A stretch of DNA of 64,000 bases from Gemmata massiliana (GCF_901538265.1 NZ_LR593886.1:6097738-6161737), one strand, 5' to 3'. Positions 8,347 through 17,126 are shown, counted from the stretch's first letter. The notes: a model not told the origin generated them from the sequence alone. Made by a program: numbers and translations.

Positions 8347-9264
8347 TCACCCCGGCGGGGTTGTGTCCGTGGGCTTCAGGAACTGGATGAACGCTTCCGC
8401 GGCGGGCGGAGGCGTTTCGCCGCGGCGGATGAGGATGCCCGAGTGAATCGGTTCGATCTGGTCCGGTAATTTTCGCACGCCGACGTTTACGCCGCGGGTC
8501 ACCGACCCGTTGGGCATCAGCGGGACCAGTGACACCCCTAGCCCTGCTTCCACCATCTTCACCACGATGCCCGTCGTGGTCGCTTCCATATCGACACGCG
8601 GACTCAATCCCAATCGGTAAAAGGCGTTCAGCACGTGCTGCCGGCCGGTCGACCCGCGCTCGAACACGATGAGCGGCACACCAACGAGATCCGCCAGAGT
8701 CAACCCGCGCTTCTTGAGGAGCGGGTGGCGGGGGGGCGTGATCAGACCCCAATCGAGCGAGAACAGGTGCCGGTAGTCCAGGCCCGAGCCGCCCTCGTAA
8801 GGCGCGGCCACGCCGAACGCGAGGTCCGGGTCGCGGAGCAGCGCGTCCTCGATGTCGCGCTCGGTGCGCGAACTCAGCCGCACGCGGATCGCCGGGAACG
8901 CGCGGTGGAACCGGCGGACCGCGTCGAGCATGGCGTACAGCGTGAGGTACTGCGTTGCGGCGACGTGGACCTCCTGCGGACCCGCGGGTTCGTTCCCGCC
9001 GAGGCGCCGGGCGCTCTCCAGGAACGCGGTCGCGCGCGGGAGGAACTGCTCGCCCTGCGGCGTGAGAGGGGACCGGCGCCGCGGGCCGCGCTGCTTGTGG
9101 TACAGCGACACCTCGAGCAGCCCTTCGAGCGCGACGAGTCGGTTCCGCAATCCCTGTTCGGTGATGTGCAACCCGGCCGCGGCTGCCCGTAAACTCCCGG
9201 CGCGAGCGAGTTCCACGAGCGCGGCGACCTGATCGGTCGAAACGGACGGGAGCAGATCGGCCAT
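8347..9264 (-). CDS. LysR-family transcriptional regulator
   Basis: A 305-residue protein with an N-terminal winged helix-turn-helix (about residues 9-67: AALVELARAGSLRAAAAGLH followed by ITEQGLRNRLVALEGLLEVS) and a LysR substrate-binding domain from about 90 onward (VHVAATQYLTLYAM, RLSSRTERDIEDALLRDPDL, MVEAGLGVSLVPLMP). LysR regulators bind small-molecule inducers, often aromatic acids, and commonly control an adjacent gene and themselves. The gene converges with the hydratase and diverges from the secreted-protein gene at 9404. A perfect dyad lies 15 bp ahead of its start (9279-9301), a good candidate autoregulatory operator. Confidence 0.9.
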   Translation of the reverse strand: MADLLPSVSTDQVAALVELARAGSLRAAAAGLHITEQGLRNRLVALEGLLEVSLYHKQRGPRRRSPLTPQGEQFLPRATAFLESARRLGGNEPAGPQEVHVAATQYLTLYAMLDAVRRFHRAFPAIRVRLSSRTERDIEDALLRDPDLAFGVAAPYEGGSGLDYRHLFSLDWGLITPPRHPLLKKRGLTLADLVGVPLIVFERGSTGRQHVLNAFYRLGLSPRVDMEATTTGIVVKMVEAGLGVSLVPLMPNGSVTRGVNVGVRKLPDQIEPIHSGILIRRGETPPPAAEAFIQFLKPTDTTPPG

Positions 9265-9278
9265 CGTCGCGCCTCAAT

Positions 9279-9301
9279 TTAAACAGCGATCTGCTGTTTA
9301 A
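9279..9301. promoter_or_regulatory. 23-bp dyad between LysR gene and 9404 gene, candidate operator
   Basis: The arms TTAAACAG and CTGTTTAA are perfect 8-bp complements around CGATCTG. The site is AT-richer than its surroundings and lies 15 bp upstream of the LysR start, about 100 bp upstream of the divergent gene. The position suggests binding by the LysR protein; that is an inference. Confidence 0.5.
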
Positions 9302-9403
9302 GATTCAATCTTTACCACATTCTGTTGTCGGCACAAGCGGCTATCGTTCACCAACGGCCAATGCCTGCATGGTGCAAGGTGGCCGAATTGTGGAGGAACG
9401 GCC

Positions 9404-10042
9404 ATGAAAGGGTATCTGATACCGGGCGCAATCGTGCTGGTGGCGGGGGCTCTGGTCGCGGCCCCGGTTCCCCCGGACGCGCGCAAGCCCGCGGCGTTCC
9501 CGCCCGGGCAGTACGTCCTCGGCGGGTCCGGAGAAGCGGCGCGAGGGGAGGACAGATACGAGTTCACCAAAACGTTTCGGCTCAACCGCGGGCAGTACGT
9601 GCTCTCCGGCGGCCCGAAACCGACCGACCCGATTGTTGTGGACGACGATCTCGAAGTGATCCAAGAAGGCAAGAAGCTGTTCGTGGACGACGACCAGCGC
9701 GCCAGCACCGACACGCGCGGAAAACAAGCGGCTCAGTACCAGGGGCAACCGATCGTGCTGGTTCTCGATCCCACAAAGAAGGTGCGCGTCGTCGCAACCG
9801 ACCACGTCGCCACGGACGCGATCCTCGGTGCGCTTTGGATTCATAGGTGGGACGGCGCACGCAAAAAACTTACCGACGGGAAGCAAACGACATCCCCGGC
9901 GAACCTGCCCGCGGTGGTGTTTGATGAATCGTTCTCGCTCGACGATAAGTTCGAGGTGCCCGAAAAGGTGTCCACCGACGCGGCTATCGACGTTCCCGAA
10001 AAACCCGCGGTGCTGCTACCACGCTTCAAGAACAAGCGCTGA
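9404..10042 (+). CDS. Hypothetical exported protein
   Basis: A 212-residue protein with an N-terminal hydrophobic segment (MKGYLIPGAIVLVAGALVAA) and a cleavage-like APVPPDA region, followed by a soluble, charged domain with no recognised motif. The sequence contains two related stretches, PGQYVLGGSGEAARGEDRYE and NRGQYVLSGGPKPTDPIVVD, so part of the protein may be an internal duplication with a GQYVL core. The ATG has GGAGG seven bases upstream. It is divergent from the LysR gene and is followed by a palindromic terminator-like hairpin. Function unknown; export to the periplasm is inferred from the leader. Confidence 0.65.
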   Translation: MKGYLIPGAIVLVAGALVAAPVPPDARKPAAFPPGQYVLGGSGEAARGEDRYEFTKTFRLNRGQYVLSGGPKPTDPIVVDDDLEVIQEGKKLFVDDDQRASTDTRGKQAAQYQGQPIVLVLDPTKKVRVVATDHVATDAILGALWIHRWDGARKKLTDGKQTTSPANLPAVVFDESFSLDDKFEVPEKVSTDAAIDVPEKPAVLLPRFKNKR

Positions 10043-10058
10043 TGGTGGTCGCGGATTG

Positions 10059-10080
10059 TTCCCAGGGTCAACCCTGGGAA
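10059..10080. terminator. Palindromic hairpin between convergent genes
   Basis: TTCCCAGGGT and ACCCTGGGAA form perfect 10-bp arms with a CA loop, 17 bp after the stop at 10042 and upstream of the stop of the convergent amidohydrolase gene. It may serve both genes. The bases that follow (10086-10126) match part of the repeat at 23486-23547. Confidence 0.5.
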
Positions 10081-10132
10081 TGAACAGGCGCCCCCGGAAC
10101 AACCCGCGACCGCACCTGGAAATCTTCCGCCG

Positions 10133-11815
10133 TTATTTCGGATTTACCTTCCGCAAGGCGCGTCCGGGCATCGCGTCAGTGTGTTTGCCGCGGTCGAGCA
10201 CCACTTGCCCGTTTACGATGACGAACTCGATTCCGTCGTTGTAAGCGAACGGCGCGGTGTAGGTCGATTTGTCGATCACCGTGTCCGGGTCGAAGACCGT
10301 GACGTCCGCGAAGGCCCCGGCCCGCAGCGTCCCGCGGTCCGCGAGGCCGATCTTCGCGGCGTTGAGCGAGGTCATCTTGCGGACCGCGTCTTCCAGCTTC
10401 AGCACGCCGCGGTCGCGCACGTATAGCCCGAGCACGCGGGGAAACGTCCCGAAGTTGCGCGGGTGCGGGTTGCCGCGCTTAAGGGCGCCCTCGGTCGCGT
10501 AGGCGGCGCCGTCCGAGCCGATTGAGCACCACGGCTGCTGCATCGCGAGGTTCATGTCCTTCTCGTCGTGGTGCGCGAACACCGTGGGCACCGAACCGCC
10601 CTGTTCGATCAGCACATCAAAGAGAACGTCGAGTGGGTCGGGCGCGGGGGGTTGGCCCTTCGTTTTGGCCGCAATAACGCGGTCCATCGTCAGCCCCTCG
10701 TAGGCCCCACGCCCGCTAACCAGCATGCGCGACCAGTCCCCGCCCACCGCGGTGTAATGGTTGTACCAACCGGGCACGCCCTCGCTGATGTCCTTCTTCA
10801 GGCGCACGCGGTCCTTCGGGTCTTTGAGGCGCTCCAGGAACTTCGTCAGCCCGCCCTCGTGTGCCCACGGCGGAATGATACTCGACAGGTTGTTGTTTCC
10901 GCGCGTGTACGGATACACGTTCGCCTGCACGTTCACGCCGCGCTTGCGGGCCGCGTCGATTAGCTCGATCACGTCCTTCATCTTGCCCCACAGCTTCTCG
11001 TCGGCGATTTTGAGGTGAATGATGTCTACTGGCACGCCCGCTCGTTCGCCCACCTCGATCACCTGTTTCACCGACGCGAATACGTCTAATCCCTCGCTCC
11101 GGATGTGCGAGGAGAAGATCCCGCCGTGCTTCTTCACGACCTTGCACAGTTCGACCAGTTCGTCCGTTGTCGCGAGCGATCCAGGGGGCATCATGAGGAG
11201 CGTGGACATGCCGAACGAGCCGTCCTTCATCGCTTCGTCGAGCAGCGCTTTCATCTCGTCGAGCTGCTTCGGCGTGGGGCGCGCGTGGGACTTCCCCATC
11301 ACGCACTCCCAGACGTTGTCCATGCCCACGTAACTCGCGACGTTCACACTTACCCCGGCCCGATCGACGGTATCGAAGTAGCCGCCGAGTGTGGTCCACG
11401 TGAGGTCTTTTCCGCGTGCGGTGAGTTTGCGCGCGGGTAGCTGTCCCTTCGCGGGAGCCGCCGAGCGCCCCTCGCCGAGTACCTCTGTGGTTACGCCCTG
11501 GCGCACTTTGCTCTGAGCGTGACCGTCTTCGAGGAGCAGGTCGTCCGAGTGCGAATGAATGTCGATGAAGCCCGGCGCGACGACCAATCCCTTCGCGTCG
11601 ATCGTGCGCTTGGCCTTACCTTCGGGAACTGTTCCCAGCGCTGCGATCTTGTCGCCGGTGATGGCAAGATCGCCGTGGAACCACGGGTTCCCGGTGCCGT
11701 CGACGATGCGCCCGTTCCGGATGACGAGGTCGTATTCGGGCTCCGCGGCGGGAAGCGGGAGCGCGGTCAGCGCGCTCGCGAGTGCGGCGGGGATCAGGAG
11801 AGAGAGGAACTTCAC
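10133..11815 (-). CDS. Exported D-aminoacylase-type amidohydrolase
   Basis: A 560-residue metallo-dependent hydrolase of the N-acyl-D-amino-acid deacylase group. A signal peptide (MKFLSLLIPAALASALTALP) precedes the small beta-sandwich segment YDLVIRNGRIVDGTGNPWF and the metal motif FIDIHSHSD. Other family signs are VRQGVTTEVLGEGR, DIIHLKIADEKLWGK and FAHHDEKDMNL, with WCSIGSDGAAYATEG near the C terminus and a closing ADVTVFDPDTV. These enzymes release D-amino acids from N-acylated forms or hydrolyse related cyclic amides. The start is a GTG with GAGG upstream. The protein is longer than the classical 480-residue enzyme, mostly through the leader and insertions. It is probably periplasmic. Confidence 0.87.
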   Translation of the reverse strand: MKFLSLLIPAALASALTALPLPAAEPEYDLVIRNGRIVDGTGNPWFHGDLAITGDKIAALGTVPEGKAKRTIDAKGLVVAPGFIDIHSHSDDLLLEDGHAQSKVRQGVTTEVLGEGRSAAPAKGQLPARKLTARGKDLTWTTLGGYFDTVDRAGVSVNVASYVGMDNVWECVMGKSHARPTPKQLDEMKALLDEAMKDGSFGMSTLLMMPPGSLATTDELVELCKVVKKHGGIFSSHIRSEGLDVFASVKQVIEVGERAGVPVDIIHLKIADEKLWGKMKDVIELIDAARKRGVNVQANVYPYTRGNNNLSSIIPPWAHEGGLTKFLERLKDPKDRVRLKKDISEGVPGWYNHYTAVGGDWSRMLVSGRGAYEGLTMDRVIAAKTKGQPPAPDPLDVLFDVLIEQGGSVPTVFAHHDEKDMNLAMQQPWCSIGSDGAAYATEGALKRGNPHPRNFGTFPRVLGLYVRDRGVLKLEDAVRKMTSLNAAKIGLADRGTLRAGAFADVTVFDPDTVIDKSTYTAPFAYNDGIEFVIVNGQVVLDRGKHTDAMPGRALRKVNPK

Positions 11816-11954
11816 GGCAGCCTCGCGGGACGAAATTCGGGACGCCGTAGACCATACCGGAGGGCCACCGGCTTCGCTACGGGGGTGCAGAATTCGCCGC
11901 GAGGCGCAATCGAGACCAGATCAATTGGAGTGATCCCGATTCGTACCGACGGCC

Positions 11955-12614
11955 TTAACTCGACCAGGCCGAATTGAGGATCACGTTACAGAAGTTCCAG
12001 CGCCGGAACCGCGGATCTTTGAGTTCCAGCACGTCCGCCTTCACGTTGCCGAATGTGGTTTCCGGCTTGTGCTTGATGCCGTCGTAGAACGCTCCGATGA
12101 TCTCTTCCTTGAAACGGTTCCCGCGCGGGTGCGCCCGAACCACCGCGTCGCGATCGGCCGCACTGTAGTCCGCATACGTTAGCCCGAGCACGTCCATCTC
12201 GACGCCCGCCGTTACCAGCGCGATCACCGGGTGCATGTGCTGCGGGATGCCCGGAGTGGTGTGCAGCGCGATCGCGGTCCACACGGTGTCGATGTCCGTC
12301 TGCAACAGGCCGTGGCTGCGAAGGAAGTCGCGTGCGGCGTTGGCCCCGTCCACCTCGAAGCGCTCGTTCGCGCTGCTGTAACTGGGAACCAGCCCAATGT
12401 CGTGGAACATGGCTCCTGCGTACAGCAGCTCGGGGTCAAATTTCAGCCCGCGGCACTTGCCCGCGAGTGCGCCGAAGTAGTAGACCCGGCTGGAGTGGTG
12501 GAACAGGACCGGCGGGGCCGTGTCCCGCACGAACGCGGTCACGTCGCGTGCCAGCCGGCTGTCCGGAACGCTCACTCCGCTGATGGTGCCCGATTGCGGC
12601 AATTCGGTGTTCAT
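11955..12614 (-). CDS. HD-domain hydrolase, cyanamide hydratase-like
   Basis: A 219-residue cytoplasmic protein of the HD superfamily. Visible are LFHHSSRVYYFGALAG, then AGAMFHDIGLVPSY with the defining HD pair, and VWTAIALHTTPGIP with a further His ligand. The HHSSRVYYF form resembles the cyanamide hydratase/urea hydro-lyase branch rather than nucleotide phosphohydrolases, but the substrate is not certain. The ATG at 12612-12614 is chosen; an upstream in-frame start would add a non-conserved 14 residues. It diverges from the GlxA-type regulator gene with about 124 bp between the starts, a common arrangement for a regulator and its target. Confidence 0.78.
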   Translation of the reverse strand: MNTELPQSGTISGVSVPDSRLARDVTAFVRDTAPPVLFHHSSRVYYFGALAGKCRGLKFDPELLYAGAMFHDIGLVPSYSSANERFEVDGANAARDFLRSHGLLQTDIDTVWTAIALHTTPGIPQHMHPVIALVTAGVEMDVLGLTYADYSAADRDAVVRAHPRGNRFKEEIIGAFYDGIKHKPETTFGNVKADVLELKDPRFRRWNFCNVILNSAWSS

Positions 12615-12738
12615 GACGAACCCTCGGATAAGAAACGAACCTCGATCCCTTGCCAAAGGATACGCACGCGGAGATCATGGCTTTAAGTGGTGTCTTGCGC
12701 CTGTTTCGGCCACTTCGCGTCATATTCGGACGCCGACT

Positions 12739-13707
12739 ATGCCGGCCCCCAAAACGATCACGATCGTCGCTCCCGGAGGTGTGCAACTCACCGACGTTTC
12801 GGGGCCGCTCGATGTATTCGCTGAGGCCAATTCGCAGCTCCAGCGTGCGGTCTATCGACTGGAAGTGGTCGCAACGGCGCTCGGCCCACTACGGAGTTCG
12901 TCGGGCGTGCGGTTGGTACCCGATCGCGTCATCGGAGAACCGGGCACCGAACGCACGCACACACTCCTCGTGGCTGGTGCCCCCGGCGCACCGAACCAAA
13001 ACCCACCGGTCGCACTCCTGAACTGGCTACGAACCGAAACGAAGCGAGTCCGGCGCTACGGCTCGGTGTGTAGCGGCGCGTTCTATCTGGCGGCAGCGGG
13101 TGTGCTCGACGGGCGCCGAGTCACGACCCACTGGGCGGCCGCGGACCAACTGGCGCGCACCTTCCTCGCCCTTCGAGTCGAACCCGATGCGCTGTACGTG
13201 CGCGACGGCCCGGTACGGACCGCGGCGGGCGTCACCGCGGGTATGGACTTGGCTCTAGCACTGGTCGAAGAAGATGTGGGACGCGACGTGGCTCTGAAGG
13301 TAGCGGCGCAGCTCGTCATGTTCTTCAAGCGCCCCGGCGGTCAGCTCCAGTTCAGCCGAAACGGGGCCGCGGTACCGGTCGGGCGTTCGACACTACAGGA
13401 ACTCCAGCGGTGGGTAGTCGCACACCCAGGTGAGGATCACTCGGTAACTCAACTCGCCGCGCGTGTGGGATTAAGTCCGCGCCACTTCGCACGTCTGTTC
13501 CGGTCCGAAACCGGCACCACGCCGGCTGCGTGGGTAGAAGCCGCCCGGGTGGAAGCCGCACGCGGATTGCTGGAATCCGCCAGCGCGCCCAAACAGGTCG
13601 CGACACTGTGCGGGTTCACGGACGTGAACGTGCTGCGCCGCGCGTTCCAGCGGTGCCTCGGAGTGACCCCGGCCGAGTACCGGAAGCGCTTCCGGCGCGA
13701 CGAGTGA
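12739..13707 (+). CDS. GlxA-type transcriptional regulator (DJ-1/PfpI domain plus AraC HTH)
   Basis: A 322-residue regulator. Residues 1-185 form a DJ-1/PfpI-like amidase fold (ITIVAPGGVQLTDVSGPLDV, and RRYGSVCSGAFYLAAAGVLD with the nucleophile-elbow Cys). Residues about 215-322 are an AraC DNA-binding domain with two helix-turn-helix motifs (SVTQLAARVGLSPRHFARLF and PKQVATLCGFTDVNVLRRAF) and the usual ending VTPAEYRKRF. Such proteins activate adjacent catabolic or stress genes. The ATG at 12739 is preferred over an upstream open frame because the fold starts directly there. The divergent HD hydrolase is the likeliest target. Confidence 0.9.
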   Translation: MPAPKTITIVAPGGVQLTDVSGPLDVFAEANSQLQRAVYRLEVVATALGPLRSSSGVRLVPDRVIGEPGTERTHTLLVAGAPGAPNQNPPVALLNWLRTETKRVRRYGSVCSGAFYLAAAGVLDGRRVTTHWAAADQLARTFLALRVEPDALYVRDGPVRTAAGVTAGMDLALALVEEDVGRDVALKVAAQLVMFFKRPGGQLQFSRNGAAVPVGRSTLQELQRWVVAHPGEDHSVTQLAARVGLSPRHFARLFRSETGTTPAAWVEAARVEAARGLLESASAPKQVATLCGFTDVNVLRRAFQRCLGVTPAEYRKRFRRDE

Positions 13708-13739
13708 AATACCTGCGGGCCAATTTTGTTACAGAGGAT

Positions 13740-13848
13740 TATTTCACCGCCGAGGGCACGAGAGGGCGCGGAGAAAGACCGGACCGGAATTGCACTCTTC
13801 TGATCTTTGCTTTCCTCTGCGCCCTCTCGTGCCCTCGGCGGTGAAATA
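13740..13848. repeat. Inverted-repeat element, family A, copy 1
   Basis: A 109-bp element whose ends are complementary: the left arm reads ATTTCACCGCCGAGGGCACG onward through AGAGGGCGCGGAG, and the right arm is its near-perfect reverse complement ending CCCTCGGCGGTGAAATA. The central part is not complementary. A second copy is at 14523-14628. It follows the GlxA-type gene and could act as a terminator, but the size and recurrence suggest a REPIN/MITE-like dispersed repeat. Confidence 0.75.
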
Positions 13849-13961
13849 TTGGTACGCGCCTCTGTTCTCACAAGTATCGAAGTTGAGCGCACGCATTCCG
13901 CCGACACAAAACGGCGCTACAATACGAGCGCGACTCGACGGCATAACACACATAGACCCGC

Positions 13962-14519
13962 ATGAACGTCCTCTATCCGTCGTTCCCGATTCGCCGGCTC
14001 CCGGCGATGATCCTGATTGCCGCGCTCGGCGTACTAGTCGCCGGCGCCTACGGGGTCGTTCACGATCAGATCAGTTACGCCATTTCTCCCGAGTATTTTA
14101 CCAAAATGAAGTTTCGCCAGTTCGACTGGGCGGACGTCGGACTGCCGCCGCGGGCGTTCGCGTCCGTGGTCGGGTTCCTGGGCACGTGGTGGGTGGGGAT
14201 GGTGGCCGGGTGGTTCGCGGCCCGCGCGGGGCTGGTCGACTTGCCGCGAGCCGAGCGCCGGCGGTGCGTGCCCCGGTGCTTCGGGATCGTGCTGGTCACG
14301 GCCGCGGTCGCGGGATTGATTGGGGCGCTCGTCGGCGTCGCGCTGGCGCGGTCGGGTGATCTCGGCTCGTGGGACGAAGTGCGCACGGAACTCGCTGTCC
14401 GGGACGTTCCGGCGTTCGTGATCGTCGCATACCTGCACGGCGGCGGGTACATAGGAGCCGCGTTCGGGCTGGTATTCGCTATCGTTTACGTCCGGCGGCG
14501 CGTGCGGTCATTCAATTAA
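13962..14519 (+). CDS. Hypothetical membrane protein bracketed by repeats
   Basis: A 185-residue protein with four hydrophobic segments at about 16-34, 65-88, 106-130 and 150-178. The first loop (residues 38-60) is polar and may be periplasmic; the loop after helix 2 is basic (PRAERRRCVPRC). I do not recognise the family. The gene sits between two copies of inverted repeat A: copy 1 ends 113 bp before the start codon and copy 2 begins 3 bp after the stop codon. Base composition resembles the neighbours, so there is no clear sign of recent transfer. It converges with the large surface-protein gene at 14654. Confidence 0.65.
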   Translation: MNVLYPSFPIRRLPAMILIAALGVLVAGAYGVVHDQISYAISPEYFTKMKFRQFDWADVGLPPRAFASVVGFLGTWWVGMVAGWFAARAGLVDLPRAERRRCVPRCFGIVLVTAAVAGLIGALVGVALARSGDLGSWDEVRTELAVRDVPAFVIVAYLHGGGYIGAAFGLVFAIVYVRRRVRSFN

Positions 14520-14522
14520 GAC

Positions 14523-14628
14523 GTTTCGCCGCCGAGGGCACGAGAGGGCGCGGAGAAGAACGAAGGCGAAGACAGCCATTCTTGCCTTTGCTTTTCTCCG
14601 CGCCCTCTCGTGCCCTCGGTGGTGAAAC
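14523..14628. repeat. Inverted-repeat element, family A, copy 2
   Basis: Longer complementary arms than copy 1, about 45 bp each: GTTTCGCCGCCGAGGGCACG onward on the left and the reverse complement ending CCCTCGGTGGTGAAAC on the right, with a few G/A changes. The core GAGGGCACGAGAGGGCGC is shared by all four arms of the two copies. It separates the convergent genes ending at 14519 and 14654 and could form a strong hairpin in transcripts from either side. Confidence 0.75.
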
Positions 14629-14653
14629 ATTCAACAAAATCACTGCGCGGTGG

Positions 14654-17089
14654 TTACGCCACCGTCGCGCGCCCGTTGTTGAAGAACTCGCTACTCGGGT
14701 CGGACAGGATGCCGACCGCGACCTGCCCGAGCGTGGTCGTGCTGTTTCGCAGGGGAATGACCCAGGAATCGCTCCCGGCGTCCGCGGCGCGGTGCAAGTA
14801 GGCCGAATAGAAGCCGCTCACGGCGAGGCGCACGGCCTCTTCCGAGTGCAGGAACTGGTCGGCGATCTGCGCCCGCGAAGCACCGGCGGCGATCTTGGCG
14901 CGCCAGGGGGCCAGCTCCGCGTCCGAAGCGGACCGCCCCAAGACGTCGAGGTACAGCTCCCGAACGAAAGAGTCGGTGTCCGCGTGGGCCGACTGGTACT
15001 CCGACGAAGTCAGGAACCCTTTCACCACCGCGGCCTCGTCCGCGCCCGACAGGAACGCACTGACCCACCCCTGTCGGCCGACGGAATCGGACGACCGACC
15101 GAGGAAGCTGCGATAGTAGGCATCGACCTGCAATCCGCGGTGCTCGGCCGATGTGTAAATGGTTTGTGCCACCTGTGCGCGCGACGTCCCGCTGGCGAGC
15201 CGCGCCGTCCAGTGAGCCAGCCCCGCGGCGTCCGCGTCGCGCCCGAGGAGTGCGTAGTACAGCCCGCGGACGTATGCAGTGTTAGCATCGGGATTGGTCG
15301 AGCCGTACAGGGTGGTAGTCACTTGAACTGCGGACGCCGGTTGAATGTACACGCCCGGGAAATCCAGCCCGGTCTGATCGGTGCCGTTCAGGTTGAATGA
15401 GAAGCCGAAAACGCCGGTCGTCACGAACGTCGGGACAGACAGATCCGGCCGCACGTTGTAGATTCCGGCGGGGAGATCGCGGAAGGCGTAGGCGCCGGCC
15501 GCATCGGTGGTCGTCGTCACTTCACCGGCGTCGAGCACCCCGTTCGCGTTGGTGTCGAGGTAAACAGTGCGCCCGGCCACCCCCGATTCACCGGAATCGC
15601 GTCGCCCATTGTGGTTGAGGTCGAGGAACACGGTACCGGTAATCGCTGCGGTGGTCGGCGGAACCACGGGCGGAACCGGGATCGGAACGGTCAAAACGAA
15701 GTTCCCGCCGGAGTAGGCCACCAGGTAGTTGGTCCCGTTCACATTAACCGGGCCGGGCGCCGGCACGTTACCGAACTGGCCGCTCGCGGAGCTGCCGCTC
15801 ACCACGGTGACGATGGTGCCCGGCGTGGGCACGAACCCGTTGTAGTTCAGGACCAGAGTCGCGCCACCGAAAGTCGTTGTTCCACCCGTAACGGTAATGT
15901 GCCCGAACGGACCGGCCGTAAATGTGCTCGTGACGGTAGTCGTACCGGCGAAGGTCAAGTCACCCGTGATTTGGAGGGTACTCGTGGCCGCGGGCGCGGT
16001 GGCCCCCAGGATCAAGCCGGCGTTAAAGGTAACGTCGCCGGTCAGAGCGATGAGCGCCTGCCCCAGTGTCACGTTGTCGTTGTAGGTCTGGGTACCCGCG
16101 CCCGTGTTCACAGAGGCGTTGAACAGTGTCGTGCCGCCCGCATCGGTGGTGAGTCCTGCCAGTGCGACGCTGCCGCCAACGGCGCCGTTGAAGTTGGTTG
16201 CCCCGCTCGTGTTCACCGCCAGAGTGAAAGCGTTATCGACCCCAACGAGTGTGATGTCCCCGGCACCGGTCGAGGTCAGCGCGACGTTGGCAACAAGGGC
16301 CACCGAATCGCCATAGGTTTGATCTCCCGCTGTGGTAACGTTGGCCCCAATGGTCGTGAGGCCACCCGCGTCGGTGGTGAGGTTGGTCAGCGGCGCCGTG
16401 CCGCCGACCACACCAGAGAACGTGGTCCCGCCACCCGTGTTTACCGTCAGGTCGAACGCCCCATTGAGTGCTTGGTCGAATGTGATGTTGCCGTTGCTGG
16501 TTGAGGTCACGGTGACGTTCGCGCCGAGCGCCACGGCGCTGTTGTAGAACTGGTCACCTGCTGTGGTGACGTCCTGGTTCAGGGTGACGGTACTCCCTGC
16601 TCCGGTCGCCACGATCGAAAGCCCGGCGGTACTCGTGAACGCGGCCGTGCCGAACACGACGCTGTCGATCCCGGTCAGCCACTCGACCGAAATGGCATTG
16701 CCGAACGCCGTCGCGTTGCCCGCAATGTTCAGCGTCTGACTGCCGGCCGAGTCCGAGAACCGGATGGCGCCCGTGAACGTGGAAGAATTGATGACGAGTG
16801 TCGCGTTCCCGTTACCCGACACACCGGCGGGGGAGCCGTTAACCCCGGCCCAGGTATCACCGGAAAGCGTAACAGAGATTTGGTTCGCTCCGGATTTTGC
16901 AAAGCTCATCTGCTCGCCGCTGAGAAAACCACTGAGTAGTAGGTCCGAACCAGCAGCGGAAAATATGGCCGGAGTGTCCCGACTTTCCAGTACCTCGACC
17001 GACGGCCGAACGCGGCCGTACCGCGACGGTTTCAGGTCGCGCGCTGGTGTGAGGAACGAGAACTTACGAACCCAGGTGCGGAACGGCAT
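14654..17089 (-). CDS. Large surface/exported protein with SdrD-B-like and DUF4214 domains
   Basis: An 811-residue protein. The N terminus (MPFRTWVRKFSFL) is basic and leads to SVEVLESRDTPA, the leader motif seen on many planctomycete surface proteins. A long Thr/Asn/Gly-rich beta region follows (autotransporter/filamentous-type repeats with LTTDAGG and TTAGDQ units), then an SdrD B-like domain (ITGTVFLDLNHNGRRDSGES), then about 190 residues of DUF4214 repeats (YVRGLYYALLGRDADAAGLA, ELYLDVLGRSASDAELAPWR). DUF4214 is common in secreted, adhesin-like proteins. The ATG at 17087-17089 is chosen, as the upstream in-frame stretch is not protein-like. It probably acts at the cell surface or in the matrix. 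Confidence 0.82.
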   Translation of the reverse strand: MPFRTWVRKFSFLTPARDLKPSRYGRVRPSVEVLESRDTPAIFSAAGSDLLLSGFLSGEQMSFAKSGANQISVTLSGDTWAGVNGSPAGVSGNGNATLVINSSTFTGAIRFSDSAGSQTLNIAGNATAFGNAISVEWLTGIDSVVFGTAAFTSTAGLSIVATGAGSTVTLNQDVTTAGDQFYNSAVALGANVTVTSTSNGNITFDQALNGAFDLTVNTGGGTTFSGVVGGTAPLTNLTTDAGGLTTIGANVTTAGDQTYGDSVALVANVALTSTGAGDITLVGVDNAFTLAVNTSGATNFNGAVGGSVALAGLTTDAGGTTLFNASVNTGAGTQTYNDNVTLGQALIALTGDVTFNAGLILGATAPAATSTLQITGDLTFAGTTTVTSTFTAGPFGHITVTGGTTTFGGATLVLNYNGFVPTPGTIVTVVSGSSASGQFGNVPAPGPVNVNGTNYLVAYSGGNFVLTVPIPVPPVVPPTTAAITGTVFLDLNHNGRRDSGESGVAGRTVYLDTNANGVLDAGEVTTTTDAAGAYAFRDLPAGIYNVRPDLSVPTFVTTGVFGFSFNLNGTDQTGLDFPGVYIQPASAVQVTTTLYGSTNPDANTAYVRGLYYALLGRDADAAGLAHWTARLASGTSRAQVAQTIYTSAEHRGLQVDAYYRSFLGRSSDSVGRQGWVSAFLSGADEAAVVKGFLTSSEYQSAHADTDSFVRELYLDVLGRSASDAELAPWRAKIAAGASRAQIADQFLHSEEAVRLAVSGFYSAYLHRAADAGSDSWVIPLRNSTTTLGQVAVGILSDPSSEFFNNGRATVA

Positions 17090-17126
17090 GGATAGCGCCT
17101 TGCGAGTGAGACGGCGGGGGTGGGGA

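Noticed and set aside
13740..14628. CRISPR-like array
   Set aside because: Only two copies, far apart, each an inverted repeat with unequal arms; no regular spacer pattern.
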